This document shows, in pieces, positions 36,002-48,785 of a DNA stretch of 64,000 nt. The position numbers and the translations under genes are program-made. Source of the DNA: Pezizomycotina sp. ARF18 (taxonomy: Eukaryota; Ascomycota). The stretch is from contig AZLU01000123.1 of NCBI GenBank assembly GCA_002224055.1, forward strand, positions 1-64,000, in the 5' to 3' direction. Each line of letters begins with the position of its first letter. Position 1 is the stretch's first letter. Under the pieces are notes generated by a model. It was not told the DNA's origin, did no database searches, and was given only the letters and a program-made list of their open reading frames with translations.

Positions 36002-38532
36002 TGTGGGTGAAAATGAAGTTCTTGATCGCGAGTTAAGGGGATGGTGTTCACAGAATGTTATCGCCGGCCGTTGAGCAAATTGTGATCGTTTCTATGTATA
36101 AATCATTAGATTATAGTCCTTTTTCTTTGGTTTATTGGTGTATTTGGAAAGTAACAGAAAGATCTTAAAAATAACTTTCAAAGCGAGAAAGAAGCGCCAG
36201 ACACAGGAAGTCATATCGATACTCTCTATCAGTTTTTGCGGGACAGGTACTTTGAAAAGGAAGTTTTTGCCGAGCTTTCTGAAGACCCTTTCTCATAAAC
36301 TAGCTTTTCGAGGGCAGTATCCCCGAGCTTCTTGTTGGCTTCTTCCTTCGTGTTTAACCGCAATTAAACGACTCCATACAGTTAAATATAAAATACCGGA
36401 GAATAGCAATTTATCTCGATAAAATTTTGCGGAAAAATGGATTAAGTAGCTAGGTAAGTTGTAAAAGGCGGAGGGGTCGATAGTAAGGAGGTAATACGAT
36501 GGGGGCTAAAATTCAGCGCAAGCAGTGTGCCGTGAAAACTACAATTCAAAGTTGCTCTTCCAGACAAGCGTTTATTATATTTCGTTACTGGAATATCGTT
36601 ATCGGAAAATAGTAGCGAGGAAGAAAGGATAAAAAGAAATTGGCGTTTCCTGGATTGTTTATATGGCAGGTCAAAAGTATAAGTATTGGGCGGTCAGGCC
36701 ACGGAAGGAAGATAAATATATATATTTAAAGAGCAGTAGTAAAGGGCGAGGAGTGGTTGGCCTAGCACTGCTACTACTAAAGATAGCGGCAGAACTACGA
36801 CGACGATAACGACGACAAGCAACCGCAGCGCCAATAAAAACTGTAGCGATCACGACAAGGTTGGAGAAAAAAAAGAAAAAAAAAAGCGGGTGACGAGGCG
36901 TTCAAAATATAGATGACTCCTTAACTATGGAGGATTGTGAATGGAAATTTAAAGAGAATTTAAAAAAAAAAAAAAAGAAAAGAAAAAAGAGAACTTGTAC
37001 TAAAGGAAAAAGAGAGAAGGAGAATAAGAAAGAAGGGGGGATGGGAGGATTTTGTGCTGTATTATTTTGTATCGTTGTCGCTGCTCGCTGCTGCTGCTAC
37101 TTACTGCGGCGGGGGGTTAGTTGGATGCTTCCTTTTTTCAAGGGTCCCCCACCTTCAACTTTCCCCACCATAAAAAAAACGATCGATGGAAAGATGAGCG
37201 TTTTGAGGGCTTTACGGGGATTAGAATAATAATAATAATAATAATAATAATAAGCAAGCAACTATCAACTATACTCAAGTGAATATAAACTATACCGGTA
37301 CCCCAGCACTTAAATATACCAACCAGGTACCAGGACCAGTACCAGGGTGTGTTCCAGTTAAGGGTAGCAAGCTAAAGGAAGGGAGACAAAAAAAAAAAAA
37401 AAAGAGAGAGAGAGAGAAGTATGATGCAGTTTCCTTAGCTTCGCATTTCAGCAACAAAAAAAGGAGAGAACGAGGAGAAGAAATACTTAGTATGCAGGCG
37501 GCTTTTCCCCTCCCCTTCTCCCTTCTCCCTTCTCACGGAATAGTATACCAGTTCTTGTCGCATCTTTAGATTTTCGATGATAATTATATTATGATGACGA
37601 TACATACCCTATACCGGGCTATATTATCATTTACCTATATAAGAAGCTAAGCACCCACTTATTATTAATTATATAATATATAGTGGTTTAAACATTTTCA
37701 AAAATTGAAATGGCTGAAATACCTAGCGAGCTAGGGTAGCTGAGAATTGCTGAAATGGTTACGACAGCCCAGATCCACGAGGGAACATTGGACAAAAAGG
37801 TAGCGCGAAAAGAGGTCTCCACCTTTTTTTTATTTTCGATCCAGCAGATCTTCATTCAGATTATCAGAGAAAAAAAAGTTTCATTTACTAAGGGTTCAAA
37901 ATAAAATCCCTTTACTACTAGTTAAAACCACGTGATTCAATAGTATGGCAAAAAGCGTAGGGGTGGCGGCCATGTGGAACTGGAACGTTACACCTGGACT
38001 TAGCTGGCAGTCTGGCGACGTAAACAGTAATGACGATCACGGGGCAAAAAAAAAAAAAAAAAAAAAAGATGTATATTTAAGAAAAGAATAGAATGAAGCA
38101 TGTATGATCGTATATACGAGGAGTGATGATGATAACGATGTTCGCAAATGAGAATGAAAAGAGAGAAGCTGATAACGGAATAAAAATGATTCCGCTGTTT
38201 CAAAGCTCTATTGCTTGAAATGCGGGAAGGGGGAGACTCGGGAGAGTGCAGCTCCCTAAGCGAACCCAAGTTGGGAAGGGAAAAAAAAAAAAAAAAAAAA
38301 AAAGAAAAGAAAAAATTGTGGTGCTTTTTTTTTTTTTTTTTTTTTTGCAACTAGCCGAGAGCTGCATACCTCAAAATTTAAGACGTCAAAACTACCACCA
38401 CTCGACGACAGAGGCATTGAGAAATAATTCACGTCTAGGTTACCGTGACGTGTTGAGGGAGGAAAATTAAGTGCTCCTTGCTCTCACTATCGGGATTGGA
38501 AGGCGCCCGCCTCACAATCAATCAATTGAGCA
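36002..38532. other. Divergent intergenic region between the USP and uL5m genes
   Basis: A 2.5 kb stretch with no recognised gene. It holds an (AAT)n microsatellite (37224-37253), several A runs (36961-36975, 37388-37402, 38046-38067, 38280-38303) and a T run (38327-38346). Open frames here are low-complexity. It should contain the promoters of both flanking genes. Confidence 0.5.
37224..37253. repeat. (AAT)n microsatellite
   Basis: About nine AAT units. Confidence 0.95.
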
Positions 38533-38682
38533 ATGCTGCTGCGGTCGCCTGCGGGCGTCCGACTAGCTGCAGCAGTTGTCCGCCCACAATGTCTGCAGGA
38601 ACAATTCCTCTGCACTACGGCGAGAAGGACGTTCACGGCTTCGGCGTGGAGAAATAGCGATCCCCCCAATCAATCGAAATCC

Positions 38683-38714
<32 letters not shown>

Positions 38715-39891
38715 GCGACAACAAACCTGGAAAGGAACCACCAAAACCAAAAGCAGCTGCCATACCCAAACCCGCCAGCCCACCCGCGGCCAAAGCTATC
38801 GTCAAGGGACGTAAGCCTCCCTCAAAGGTAGCCTCCGAGAACGCCGCTGCTAAAGCCGCCGGCAAGAAAGCATCCTCGTCCGGAGCTCCCGCGACGCCGA
38901 AGAGGACTTCGAAGGAGACGAGGATGCCGTCCGCCCCCGCCGCCGCAAAATGCGCTTCGGCCGGCCGTCGCGGTACCAAGTCCGTCACCCGCGGTACGAC
39001 AAGGGGCCCCTCCACCCTCACCAGCCGCCGCACCCTTCCGACCCGTCTTCCCGCCTGTTCGTCCCCGGACCGTTCGCGTCCGAGCGGCTATGGGACCACT
39101 ACAACGACACGCTGGCGGCCGACATGATGCTCCTGCGCTACCACCATTTCCCCCAGGTTTCGAGAGGAAGACGTACGAAAACAGGCTGAGAAAGTGGGAA
39201 GGGAATCGCCGTACTATGAAAACCGACCCTTGAGGCCGCCGAGGGTACGAACCCGCGGCTGACGCCCGTGCACAGGCCGATAACCCACCGCAACGTTCCG
39301 AAGCTGGAGTACATCGTGATCCACAGCTTCATCCCCTTCGCGCAGCAGGAGATCGTGGCCCTCGTGGGCGGCGGTTTAGCGCTGCAGTCGATGACGGGTG
39401 TGCGGCCGTGGATCGGTTACAGCAAGACGTCCGTCACTCAGTGGAATTTCTCAAAGTACAAGCCGAGCAGTTTAATCCTCAGGTCGAGGGTCCTCAGATG
39501 TACAAATTTTTGGCGACTTGCATAGATATCGTCATGCCGAGGATCAGGGAGTTTGAAGGGGTGGACGCAAAGGGGGACGGGAAAGGGACGGTTATGTGGG
39601 GTTTCACGAACGAGGATGTTGCGCTGTTTCCGGAGATCGAGGGTAAGCTTTTTTCTTTCCCCTTTCACTATTTTTTACTTTCTTTATCATCATCACCGTG
39701 ACAATTTGGGGTTACAAAGTTTTTTTTTGCTAACAATTTATGCAGTCAACATCGATTCCTACCCGCTCAAGTATATTCCGGGAATGCACGTCCACTGCAT
39801 CACCAGTGCAACAAATAACGACGATGCTAGACTCCTGATGAGCTCTTTCGGCTTGCCTATCAAAGACAACGTGAATGTAAATATCAAATAG
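38533..39891 (+). CDS. MRPL7: Mitochondrial large-subunit ribosomal protein uL5m
   Basis: It binds 5S-region rRNA/central protuberance elements of the mitoribosome. The start MLLRSPAGVRLAAAVVRP at 38533 is a mitochondrial presequence, ending near TARRTFTASAW. A Ser/Gln-rich then Ala/Lys/Pro-rich linker follows. The conserved part contains SRLFVPGPFASERLWDHYND, LAADMMLLRYHHFP, a PITHRNVPKLEYIVIHSF segment, VRPWIGYSKTSVTQWNFSKY, IDIVMPRIREFEGVDAKG and TNEDVALFPEIE. An intron (about 39643-39745) then leads to NIDSYPLKYIPGMHVHCITS and DDARLLMSSFGLP. The frame shifts at a six-C run (38662-38667) and returns near 38890. In one frame the linker reads poly-Gln, in the other poly-Ser; the shift makes the true reading uncertain. 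Confidence 0.9.
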
Positions 39892-40722
39892 TTTTTTTTT
39901 CCCTCTTTCTTTTTAATCAGTAAGATATTCGGATTAGTCGTCGTATATTATTAGAGCTTTCGGAGACCATATGAAAAAAGTAAAAATAAGTCCCTTAGTT
40001 TTCGTATATATGCTACATTATTATTATTATATATGTAAGTTTTCCGTAATATGGAAGCTTGCGTTCTCTCCTAAGCTCCATGTGACCTCCTTTGCCTATT
40101 AAAACCAATATATTTATAGCTTCTCTAGAGTATGGGCTCTGAAATTCTCGTACTGAGCAGATGGAAGATTCAAAGCCACTTGCTTGCTTCAACGACCTAG
40201 GATGAGATCGTGGTGCAAATAAGGGCTAAGCAAAATAATGACCTGCGTATCATATACTTTCACAAGCCTTTGCAGTTATTCATAGCTAGTATCATATGAT
40301 CTCAAGCACATTGTGACATGAAATCCAGAGAACACTTAAAATAGGTTTCGTTAGTACGATATTTTCGCGTTTCCCGCATACTTTATCGAAAAAAAAAAAA
40401 AATCCATGCAAAAAGAGCTATCTGAACGCCGATAAGCAAGAAATATTGGAAAAAGGTCAACCCAACGCCTAAGGCTCCATTTTTTTACATGCCCCAAGCT
40501 AAACAATCCCAAAAGTAGGCAAGGAAATAACGTCAAAGCAATATTGAAAAAAAAAAAAAAAAAAAAAAAAAGAAAAAGAAAAACTGGGTGTATATAAGTG
40601 ATGAATATGAATATATATCTGAGTGAAGTAGTCAAAATAATGACCCTTGATTTTATAAAAGATGCTCCAGCTAATGCCTCGCTTGATACATTAACAACAA
40701 TTACGCGGTAATGCGAAATGCT
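39892..40722. other. Convergent intergenic region
   Basis: AT-rich, with A runs near 40389-40401 and 40546-40571. No gene recognised between uL5m and the next minus-strand gene. Confidence 0.6.
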
Positions 40723-42593
40723 TTACATCGGCTTAGTTGCGGGGAAGAATCTTCGACCGTAATATCCGTACGCTGCAATGGTTTGTATATCGATGTTATT
40801 GGAGGGTTACTGTTGTTCTGAGGTGCCCACATTTTAACGAGAATATTTCGTCCGTAGCTAGGAGGGAAAAAAAAGTTGGATTAGTACACTGGCGATATGT
40901 CGTTGTCGTAAAATTTATGAGTAGGAAAGAGGCAATACTTACATTGGCGGATCGAAAGTGATGACGGATTTATTCACGGGCCTGAGAAACTTGAAATGGG
41001 CATGCGGCTCCAGCAGGCCATCTGAAGAATGTTTCGGTTCGCTTGTTACTGTTATATGTTCCCTCGCCGGTGCAGTCCGCCTAGGATTGATGTCATCAAC
41101 GCTCCTGCCTGCTGCTGCTGCGGCAGCCTGATCGACATGAGCGACATCGTCTCCCTGGTATCTGGCTCCCCATCTTCGTCGTCATCTGAAAGTCCACCCA
41201 AAGTCGGTTCGTAGGGACAGTCGGTGCGATCGAGGTCGAGATAAGCCATAGCATCAGCTCAGAGTCATCATCCAAATCATTTTTATCGTCCTCCTCGTCA
41301 CCGGAGGGCTTGTTATTTAAACCTTCTGGCTGGCCAGGCACCCGGATGGTAGTCCTTTCCACCAAGTGCGAGAGAGATTGATCCATTGTGATAAACACCA
41401 TGCCTTCTGATACCCTGGATTTCCAACAAGAGACGTTTTAGCAGGTTTTCCTTTCAGAAAAGGGAAAGTGTGTAAAACAAGGAGCTGGCAGCACACTTAC
41501 GGCGATGTGTAATCGTTTCCGGGAGCTTTAATAACCAACTTCTCTATTGTGAAGCAGCGACCAGACTCGTGCCGGAATACCATGTTGCAAGTCGACTTCG
41601 CAGAGCAATAAACTACAATATTTTTTTCCATTCTCGGTTAGTTAAATGATCAAACCCAGTCTGCTGGCATGATAATCGTTCAAAGAATTCGCATACCCGA
41701 ATCGTCGGCCTTGAGAACGTTCTCAGGTCCGTATTGTTTCCTCGAGCCGGCAAAACTGGAAGCCACATCTCTCCTTCGATAGGTGCCACCGTCACACTGC
41801 ATAAGCTGCAGCGGGAGCACTTCACGGAAGACCTGGCCGTGAGGACCTTCGTCTACCTGCGTTTCTTGGGAATGAAACTGCTCGTATATAGGTGTTGGTG
41901 GGGCTGCCGCGAAAGCAGGTATGACGGTTCAGTAGCAGCAACGTTGTTATCGGGATCGAACGAGCGCCGTCTGCGTCGGTCATTGCCGCTTAGACTGCTA
42001 CTGCTGCCGCCAAGGTCCCAGAAGCTGTCGAGAGTCTCGAACGAAGGGAGGTTCATTAGGGCTAATCTCGAAGAAGAGATTATTGGAGGTGTTGGCCTGT
42101 CGTGGGCAAGCGAGCTTCGGAGGCGTTCGAGCCTTGTGCTTAGGGACGATACCCTGCTGGAAGATGAAGTGTCGTGGGTGAGTAAGGTAGCACTTATTGG
42201 CGCCGCCGGTGATTGCTCGTTGGAGGAGGATGAATCGGACTGAGTGCCGCTATTGTCTTGAAAGAACGAAACTACAGCTACGGTTAGCGCCGAGTCACAG
42301 GGCGAAATAGAGAGGGTTGCATATATCAGATATTATTTAATTCTGAGCATCGAATAAATAAGTGAAAGGATTGTGAAAAAATTATTAATGAGAAAACATA
42401 GAATAACTAAGAGAGAGAGCGAGAGAAAGAGAGAGAAACAGGAGAGAAAGAGGGCATGGTATATCTCCACGTGCTCAGTTACGGGACAGCCGCAGTAAGT
42501 AGTGCGTCAACCCAAACGATATACAGATCGAGATCAGAATTGAAAATAAAAACAAGGTGGATCGCATACCAGAGAATGTCTCCCCGAAGACAT
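40723..42593 (-). CDS. Conserved ascomycete protein of unknown function
   Basis: I recognise the pattern of a protein common in filamentous ascomycetes but know no tested function. Seen: a disordered Ser/Arg-rich N-part with MNLPSFETLDSFWDLGG, then YCSAKSTCNMVFRHESGRCF, TIEKLVIKAPGNDYTSP, SEGMVFITMDQSLSHLV-like text, an acidic Asp/Glu-rich middle, and a C-part VNKSVITFDPP, YGRNILVKMWAPQNN and NIDIQTIAAYGYYGRRFFP. The last pieces look like a beta-sandwich of galactose-binding type, which is inference. The stop is at 40723. The proposed first exon (MSSGRHSL at 42593-42570, donor GTATGC) is uncertain; the first solid coding text begins near 42245. Several introns and base losses are present. Confidence 0.65.
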
Positions 42594-42599
42594 TATTAT

Positions 42600-43222
42600 T
42601 ATGATTAAAGTATCGTTATTGACTTTCTCTTCCTCTTCTATTCCTGATTCTTTCTCGCTTTACTTCCTGGTTCTCTGTGCTTTTATTTCCCCTCTGTCTT
42701 GGCGGAAAGAAATACAAGAAGGTAACTGGTTTTCTCTTGAAAGTCCGTTACTGTATCTGCCGGATCGAAAAAGTAAAGGGCCTATTTGTTGGAAGAACAT
42801 GAGTGAGAAAAAACCTTCAGGCAGTATAAATTTCCCAAACCTCGATATAAAAAAAAATTTTTTTTTTCTTTTTTTTTTTTCGAACTAATTCGAAAATATA
42901 AATAAACAAATAGATAAGTAGATATGAAATCAAGAAAAGGAATTTACCCGTAGTGGTAGAAAATCTGGAGAAGCATTTATATTTGGCGGTCAGGCGGGAA
43001 ACAAGTGCCTGAGGATTATTGTTGGAGAAGGCGAGGGGGGGATAAGGTTTATAATTGGGTCCGGGAGGAACTCTTATTTTCGTAGGTTACAATAAAACAA
43101 CAACAATACCTACAATACCTACTTAAGTATCTAAGTAATGACAAATAAAATGATGTTAATAGAAAGAGAGGTGGGAAAAATTGACCAGAAAAAAAATAAA
43201 AATAAAAATAAAAAAAAAATAA

Positions 43223-43253
<31 letters not shown>

Positions 43254-44637
43254 TAAAAATAAAAATAAAAATAAAAATAAAAATAAAAATAAAAATAAAT
43301 ATTAAAAATAAAAATAAAAATAAAAATAAAAAATAAAAATAAAAAAGGGGGAAGGGGAGAAACTAGTACTTAACGTTATAACGATGCAATTCTACTGCTT
43401 GAGCAAGAAGTATGAGCTAGAGAATAATTAAATTATACAAGTAGTAGTAGTAGTAGAGAAAGATAGGATGGGGGTTTGAATATCGGGGGAGGATATAGGT
43501 ATTATTATTATCGGTGTGAGGAAACTGTATTGAGGGGCAGCCGACCCTGAGCGGAAAAAAAGAGAGACAATAATACTACTAATGCTAATGCCTTAATAAG
43601 TAGCCAATAGGAGATAGATCTTCGGAACTAGAGGCGGTGAAAATAGAAGAAATAAAAAGCTGTGAACTCATATTCAATGATAAGAGCCTCGTTTCAGTTT
43701 CAGGAAAAAAAAAAATTAGTCTTATACTCCTCTACTGCACTAGTATAGTACAATTTGGGAAGAGAAAACATATAAATACTTAAGTATACCCATATATATA
43801 TATGTGCTCAAGGAGGAGGCATTTGTGCATATCTCAGCGTCAAGTTAGCAAACAGCTTACTTCGGCATGAATTAGTGTAGGTTAGTTAATATCAGAATAA
43901 TTACCAGAAGTTCGTCCCACGTATCCTATATATATATTAGAAGTCTTATTGGCACAGGAGTATGATATCTATATTATACACAAAATTATGAAACCTAGAT
44001 CATGAGATTATAGATCCTACTAATATATACTTGAAAGCTCTGAAAAATAACGCTATCCTATAGGTCAAAGGTTTTTTTAAAAAAAAAATAAAAAAATAAA
44101 TAAATAAAAAAAAATAAAATGAAAATAAAAATAAAAAAAGGAAGCCCTCGAATATCTGCCTACGCACATAGGTGGAAGGTGCGAGTGCGAGCCAAACGCG
44201 GGAAGAGCATTCACTTTTGTAAATTTCAAAGAGCCAAAAAACGTATTAGAAGCGGAACGGACGAAAAGAAAAACCTAATGATTGATCGACTCCCCAAAAA
44301 ATGCCAACGCCATAAGTCATGTAAAATAAGAAAAAGAAAATATTTTGAAGAGAATGCATATTTTTTATGTGCTGAGGCTTCAAGGGGAAACACAGGTAAA
44401 GTGACCAAAGAAAAAACAAGAGAATAAAAGACACAGATGTAATGTTGTTCGTTACTGGTGAATAGAAGCCCGAGTTTATGAGGTACACATGTATGTATAT
44501 ACGGAAGAAAGAAAGGTAGGAAGGAAAAAGTGGCGAGAGATAAAAAGATGAAGGAAACGCCCACCAGCCTATTTCCACTGGAGCAACAGGATTAGAAAGC
44601 TTCTATACCAGTTATATTGAAATATGCCCTTCTCGAT
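42600..44637. other. Intergenic, simple-sequence rich
   Basis: Two kilobases without a recognised gene, dominated by A-rich repeats (see the TAAAA tract) and (GTA)n near 43441-43455. Lys-rich or Phe-rich open frames here are low-complexity. Confidence 0.6.
43192..43347. repeat. (TAAAAA)n tandem repeat
   Basis: About 150 bases of TAAAA/TAAAAA units, nearly perfect, with one ATATT interruption near 43298-43303. A smaller related tract lies at 44088-44140. Confidence 0.95.
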
Positions 44638-46813
44638 CTATTGCATCATAGAGTTGTTGTCGTCGTCCGTTCTAGGTGCACTACTTCCATTCGGGCCAGG
44701 GCAGTTGCTACCATCCCCATTGATAGTAGCACCGGGATCAGCTGGCTTGTCATGAGCAACTGTCGTGGCGTGGCGAGCTTTTCCGCATATTCCCCTTTCT
44801 TAGCTGCTGGAGCGTCTATCATGTCTTGATCAATCTCTATTTCCATATCGTCTGCTTTGGGGGGACTAGTGTCTTCTTTAATAACCGAAGAGGTCGTGGC
44901 TCCCTTCAGCATGGCCGGATTTGAGAATTTCAAAGTAACTTTCAGCGACTTGGTTCTATCAAGCTGGAGATGGGCGTCGATAAGGTCTTCATCCTCTTCA
45001 TCCAAGTCTGCCTCAAGGTCGTCGTCTTCTCCAGGTTCCTCGTATCTGTAGTCGTCGCCATCATCATCCGGTCCTACGGATGAAGCATCCCTGCCATCAT
45101 CATCATCGTCGAGGTCCAGATCCATAATCTGATTTCGAAGAGCCGAAGTCCGCGTAGTACGTGTCGTGCTGCCACCGCTGTCACTAGCAGCATATGGTGT
45201 CGTCGTCCCGTTAGTACTCACAGAAGTATCTGCGAAATTTTGAGGTTGCGAATCTGACGTCCAGAAGAGGTCGTGTAGCGTCCAGATGCATCGAAATGCC
45301 TGCTGCTTCGACTGCTCTCGAAACCTTCGCTATCATTATCTTGGTCTTCGTCGCTGTCAAAGTTGTATTTGACTCGTTTTCCACGCGTTCGTCCTTCGTA
45401 TAAAGATGGACCAGCGGCAAGGCCAGAAAAATACGCCTTTCGTTGCGAACGGTACTCCTTGCGCTTCCTTTTCTATGAACGCGTAAAAGAGATTAGTTGC
45501 TATGTTTAATAGCACTTGTCCTAGATATCAACTTAGAGACTTCGGAAGTCAATGACTTACTATTTCGCCTTCTTCAAACCTGCTCATCTCTCCAAAATCT
45601 TTTCCTGGAATTGTTTGGCAACCGAGATCCGTCATCAGCCATAATGGTAGCCAGAGTTTGAAGTTCCTCAATCGAACCGGCTACAGATCTCCACGACGAA
45701 TTTTTAGCCCCAGGGCTTATGTGCTCTTGATAAACCGGAAAAGCGTGTCATCTAGAAAGAGAGAAAAGAAAAATCCATCTGTTAGTCAATATTCACTTTC
45801 AAATTACCAGCATAGAAATATATAAACGGAAACTACATCAAGTGCTTGTGCGATCTTACCTCGACCTCAATCAGGTAATACCTGTTCTTGTCGCGATCGT
45901 AGCCCCATGGTCGGATCGAGAGAGGGACATTACTGTCATCTTCGCGGCGACTTAATTTGTAGTTTTCTTTTAAAATAGCTTGAAGAGATTCCGAATGTCC
46001 AAGTGCCCACAAATTATTGTTCTGAGCATTTCGAGCTATTTTATTTTTCCATTTTCGTGGCAATAGCAATAATAAGCCGCATAACCAAAATTAGCCGAGA
46101 AACTTGGGAACCTTTTTTTTTTTTTTTTTTCGCCTTTAACAAGAGCCCAAAGCATAACCCACACACGCAAAAATAAAAAAATAAATTATAACAATAATTA
46201 ATGACAGGGCTCAAATCAGCACTTACACGTTCTTCGGGAGAGAGTTGATTAAAAGTCTTCCCTCCTTGCAATGGGTTATTTCCTTTCACGAAACTGCTCC
46301 TTCTTTTTGATGATGAAGCGAAACTGCTTCCTCCAGGGCACGCCCATAATGACCACGTCTGGTACCAATATGAATCTGTATTAGCAACTTGATCAAAGCT
46401 AACTTTGCCTCTCAGCCGCCGCTAGAATATTGATAACTCACTCAACGTGTTTTTCCTGTTTAAAACCAAGCTCAACAATCTGCAGAGCAGCTGCTCGACG
46501 CTATCAGATATTGGTGTTGACACGAGACGGCTTCGAGATCCTGCGGCCCAAGGTTTGGTAGCGATTTAAAGACGTCGTGGAATCGCTCCTGGAATGCAAC
46601 AACGAAGGCAAATCTCCAGTCATCCTCTAGCAAAGGCTCGCGGGGCGGAAAGCTTTCCTCTTGCGTGTATTTGACTTCTCTTGTTCCTCCGAAGGCGATC
46701 GCTCTTGTAGAACGCCCGATGCTCGGCGTGTGCTCGTCCCAAGAAGATACGTTCATCCTCGAGTCCACTGGCGGCGGAGTAGAAAGCGGTGAACTGTCAG
46801 CTGAAGATGACAT
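44638..46813 (-). CDS. WHIM1-like chromatin-associated protein
   Basis: It resembles an ascomycete protein with a WHIM1-type helical region as found in ISWI-associated and DDT proteins; a chromatin role is inferred from that. The start is MSSSADSSPLSTPPPVDSR at 46813. Then come WRFAFVVAFQERFHDVFKSL, NLGPQDLE, a QLLCRLLSLVLNRKN helix, GGKTFNQLSPEERV, LSRREDDSNVPLSIRPWGYD and DKNRYYLIE (typical of the WHIM2/D-TOX-E region). A basic linker and a C-tail with TTRTTRTSALRNQIMDLDLD, acidic runs and a NGSSAPRTDDDNNSMMQ end follow (stop at 44638). Introns are present near 45470-45560, 45750-45850 and 46340-46460. Frame breaks near 46510 and 44780 are probably base losses. Confidence 0.68.
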
Positions 46814-47280
46814 TTTTTTTCTCTCTCTTTAATTTTTGGGTTATAGCGTTCAGTTCTTTGGATGGTTATTTTGATTGTTGAGGTAAAAGATTCGAATATT
46901 GCTATGGTTTTAACGAAGTAGGTAAACCGCACAGTGGATTGGTCGGTTTGTAGGCGTTGTAGCTTATTATTGTCCGGCAGGTTTGATTTGTGCGAGGTTT
47001 GATTAATGGAAAGAGGTAGATGAGTGGAAAGGATGGAGAAGGGAAAATTGAGGAAAGAAAAGGTTGATGGATAAGAGAGAAGGGGGAAAAATTATCATAT
47101 AAATTTAAATTTTTTTTTTTTTCTTTAAGCAGCAAGGGAAGAAAAAAAAAACATATATACGGAGTATATAAATTTTCCAAAAAGAAAAAAAAAAAAAAAA
47201 AAAAAGGAAAAGAAAACGGAAATTTCTGAGAAAAAAATAATTTATTGCAAGTCAATGAGAGTCCCTCTTTTAAGTAGTCT
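46814..47280. other. Intergenic upstream of the WHIM1-like gene
   Basis: Contains A/T runs (47109-47122, 47184-47204). The low-complexity Phe-rich frame on the minus strand is not a credible gene. Confidence 0.6.
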
Positions 47281-47299
47281 TCTCCCCTCCAAGCGACGA

Positions 47300-48400
47300 A
47301 TAAGAAACAGGGAAGGCTATCTGTTTAATTCAGCACGCATATATATAGCCCTTATCATCTCATTGTAAAGGCCATTCCACATATGTCTCTCTACGACGAG
47401 AACTCGACATAACTCTAAGCTAAAAAGGAAATGGCAACGAGGGCGTAGTTTTCGCCACAACTCCCGGCTGGGTTGCCATAGTACATACGCAACAAATACG
47501 AAAATTTGCGAGAAAAAGACGAGACGGAAATCCATGAGGCTATACCATCAAAGATGAGATGGGAAACGGCAATAGGTGATGCGCATAGCGGATCAACTAT
47601 CATAACATCCAGGCAGAGAATGCCCTACAAGACCTCGTTAAGATGCAGCGTGGATTTATGTCGATATTTCCTCCCATTTGCCGAGAAACGGGGTCTTCAC
47701 ACCACTCCCTGGGATCATGGAATGTTGAAAAACATGCATCGTCGAGAGGTGTGCCAACGAAAACTTCGCTCGTTTCCTGAAAAGCACCATTATTTCCACC
47801 AAAACGTGGCAAATCCTTCCAAACAAGCTCCAAGTCGGAAGCCATAAATTGCCAATAAATACCTATCGAAGTTATGACCGCTGGAAGCGCTTGATGGGAT
47901 TTCGATCCGATTCAACTGGGAGTTTTGTAAACCCTTTTGGTTGAAGGAATCATGAGCAAGGTAGGATGAGATACCCGCCACTTTGGAGAGCACCAAAAAA
48001 GTTTTTTCTCAACCTTTTTTGCATCTCGTGTTTCTCGCTCTTCAAAATACAACACCATCGCCTCAAAATTAGAGGAGGTTTCAACCCAAGAGAATCCGTA
48101 GTAATAACGCACCACCATCCAAAACAGACGGTTTTAATACGGCTATTTCCCGCACAACCAGTTGACATTGAGTCATTCACTGGAATTTCGGAAGAGCAGC
48201 ATCGACTTTATACGGTCGGACACATCTTCGAGTGAGCTTTGCAGGATCTGCATGATGAATTTGCTGTAAGTGATGATAATGAGCCTTTGAGAGCATCGTG
48301 TTAGTAGATCTATAGTATGGACTGAGATGTAAGATGAGAAAGGGAGATACTGACTTACTCCTCTTCGTTTTGACGGGCGAATGTGGAGATGAAGCGTGGT
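47300..48400 (-). other. Possible unidentified minus-strand gene
   Basis: Family not recognised. A piece near 48180-48270 reads FIMQILQSSLEDVSDRIKSM followed by LLFRNSSE and looks protein-like, with an AG acceptor just before it and PRFISTFARQNEEE plus a GTAAGT donor upstream (about 48350-48400). Further open pieces occur at 47790-47996 (FDRYLLAIYGFRLGACLEGF), 47600-47845 (ASDLELVWKDLPRFGGNNG) and 47415-47603. They lie in different frames without clear splice sites, as expected if a real gene had several base losses, or if this is non-coding. Confidence 0.25.
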
Positions 48401-48785
48401 AGCGATTTTACGGGTTAAACAGGAAAAAAATTATCAAGGATTTTACCCCTAACATATTTTTTTTTCTTCCGTCTGCAATAACAAAAGAGAAGTTTTGCTT
48501 TTGTGGAGGAATGCTTTTTTGCTTTTTCTTGGAAATCAAGCTTAAAACGTCATTTCTGCAAAGTTGCTTACTTAATATTCTGTCACGTGATTATATGAGT
48601 GTGATGGTTTCATTGTATGAGCTTGAGCACCAAGTGCAAGTTGTTGGACCTCTTGATCCCATGTACAGAAGAAATACTGAACTAAAAGAAGAAATAAATA
48701 AGAAATATTGATGTATGATTATTGTTTAGTGATAAAAAAGGTCGAAAAGTAGCAGTAAAAGAGTAACTCTGCATGAGCCCACAGC

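Noticed and set aside
41734-42243. 169-codon open frame on the + strand
   Set aside because: It is the antisense shadow of the disordered N-part of the minus-strand conserved protein, whose text is more credible.
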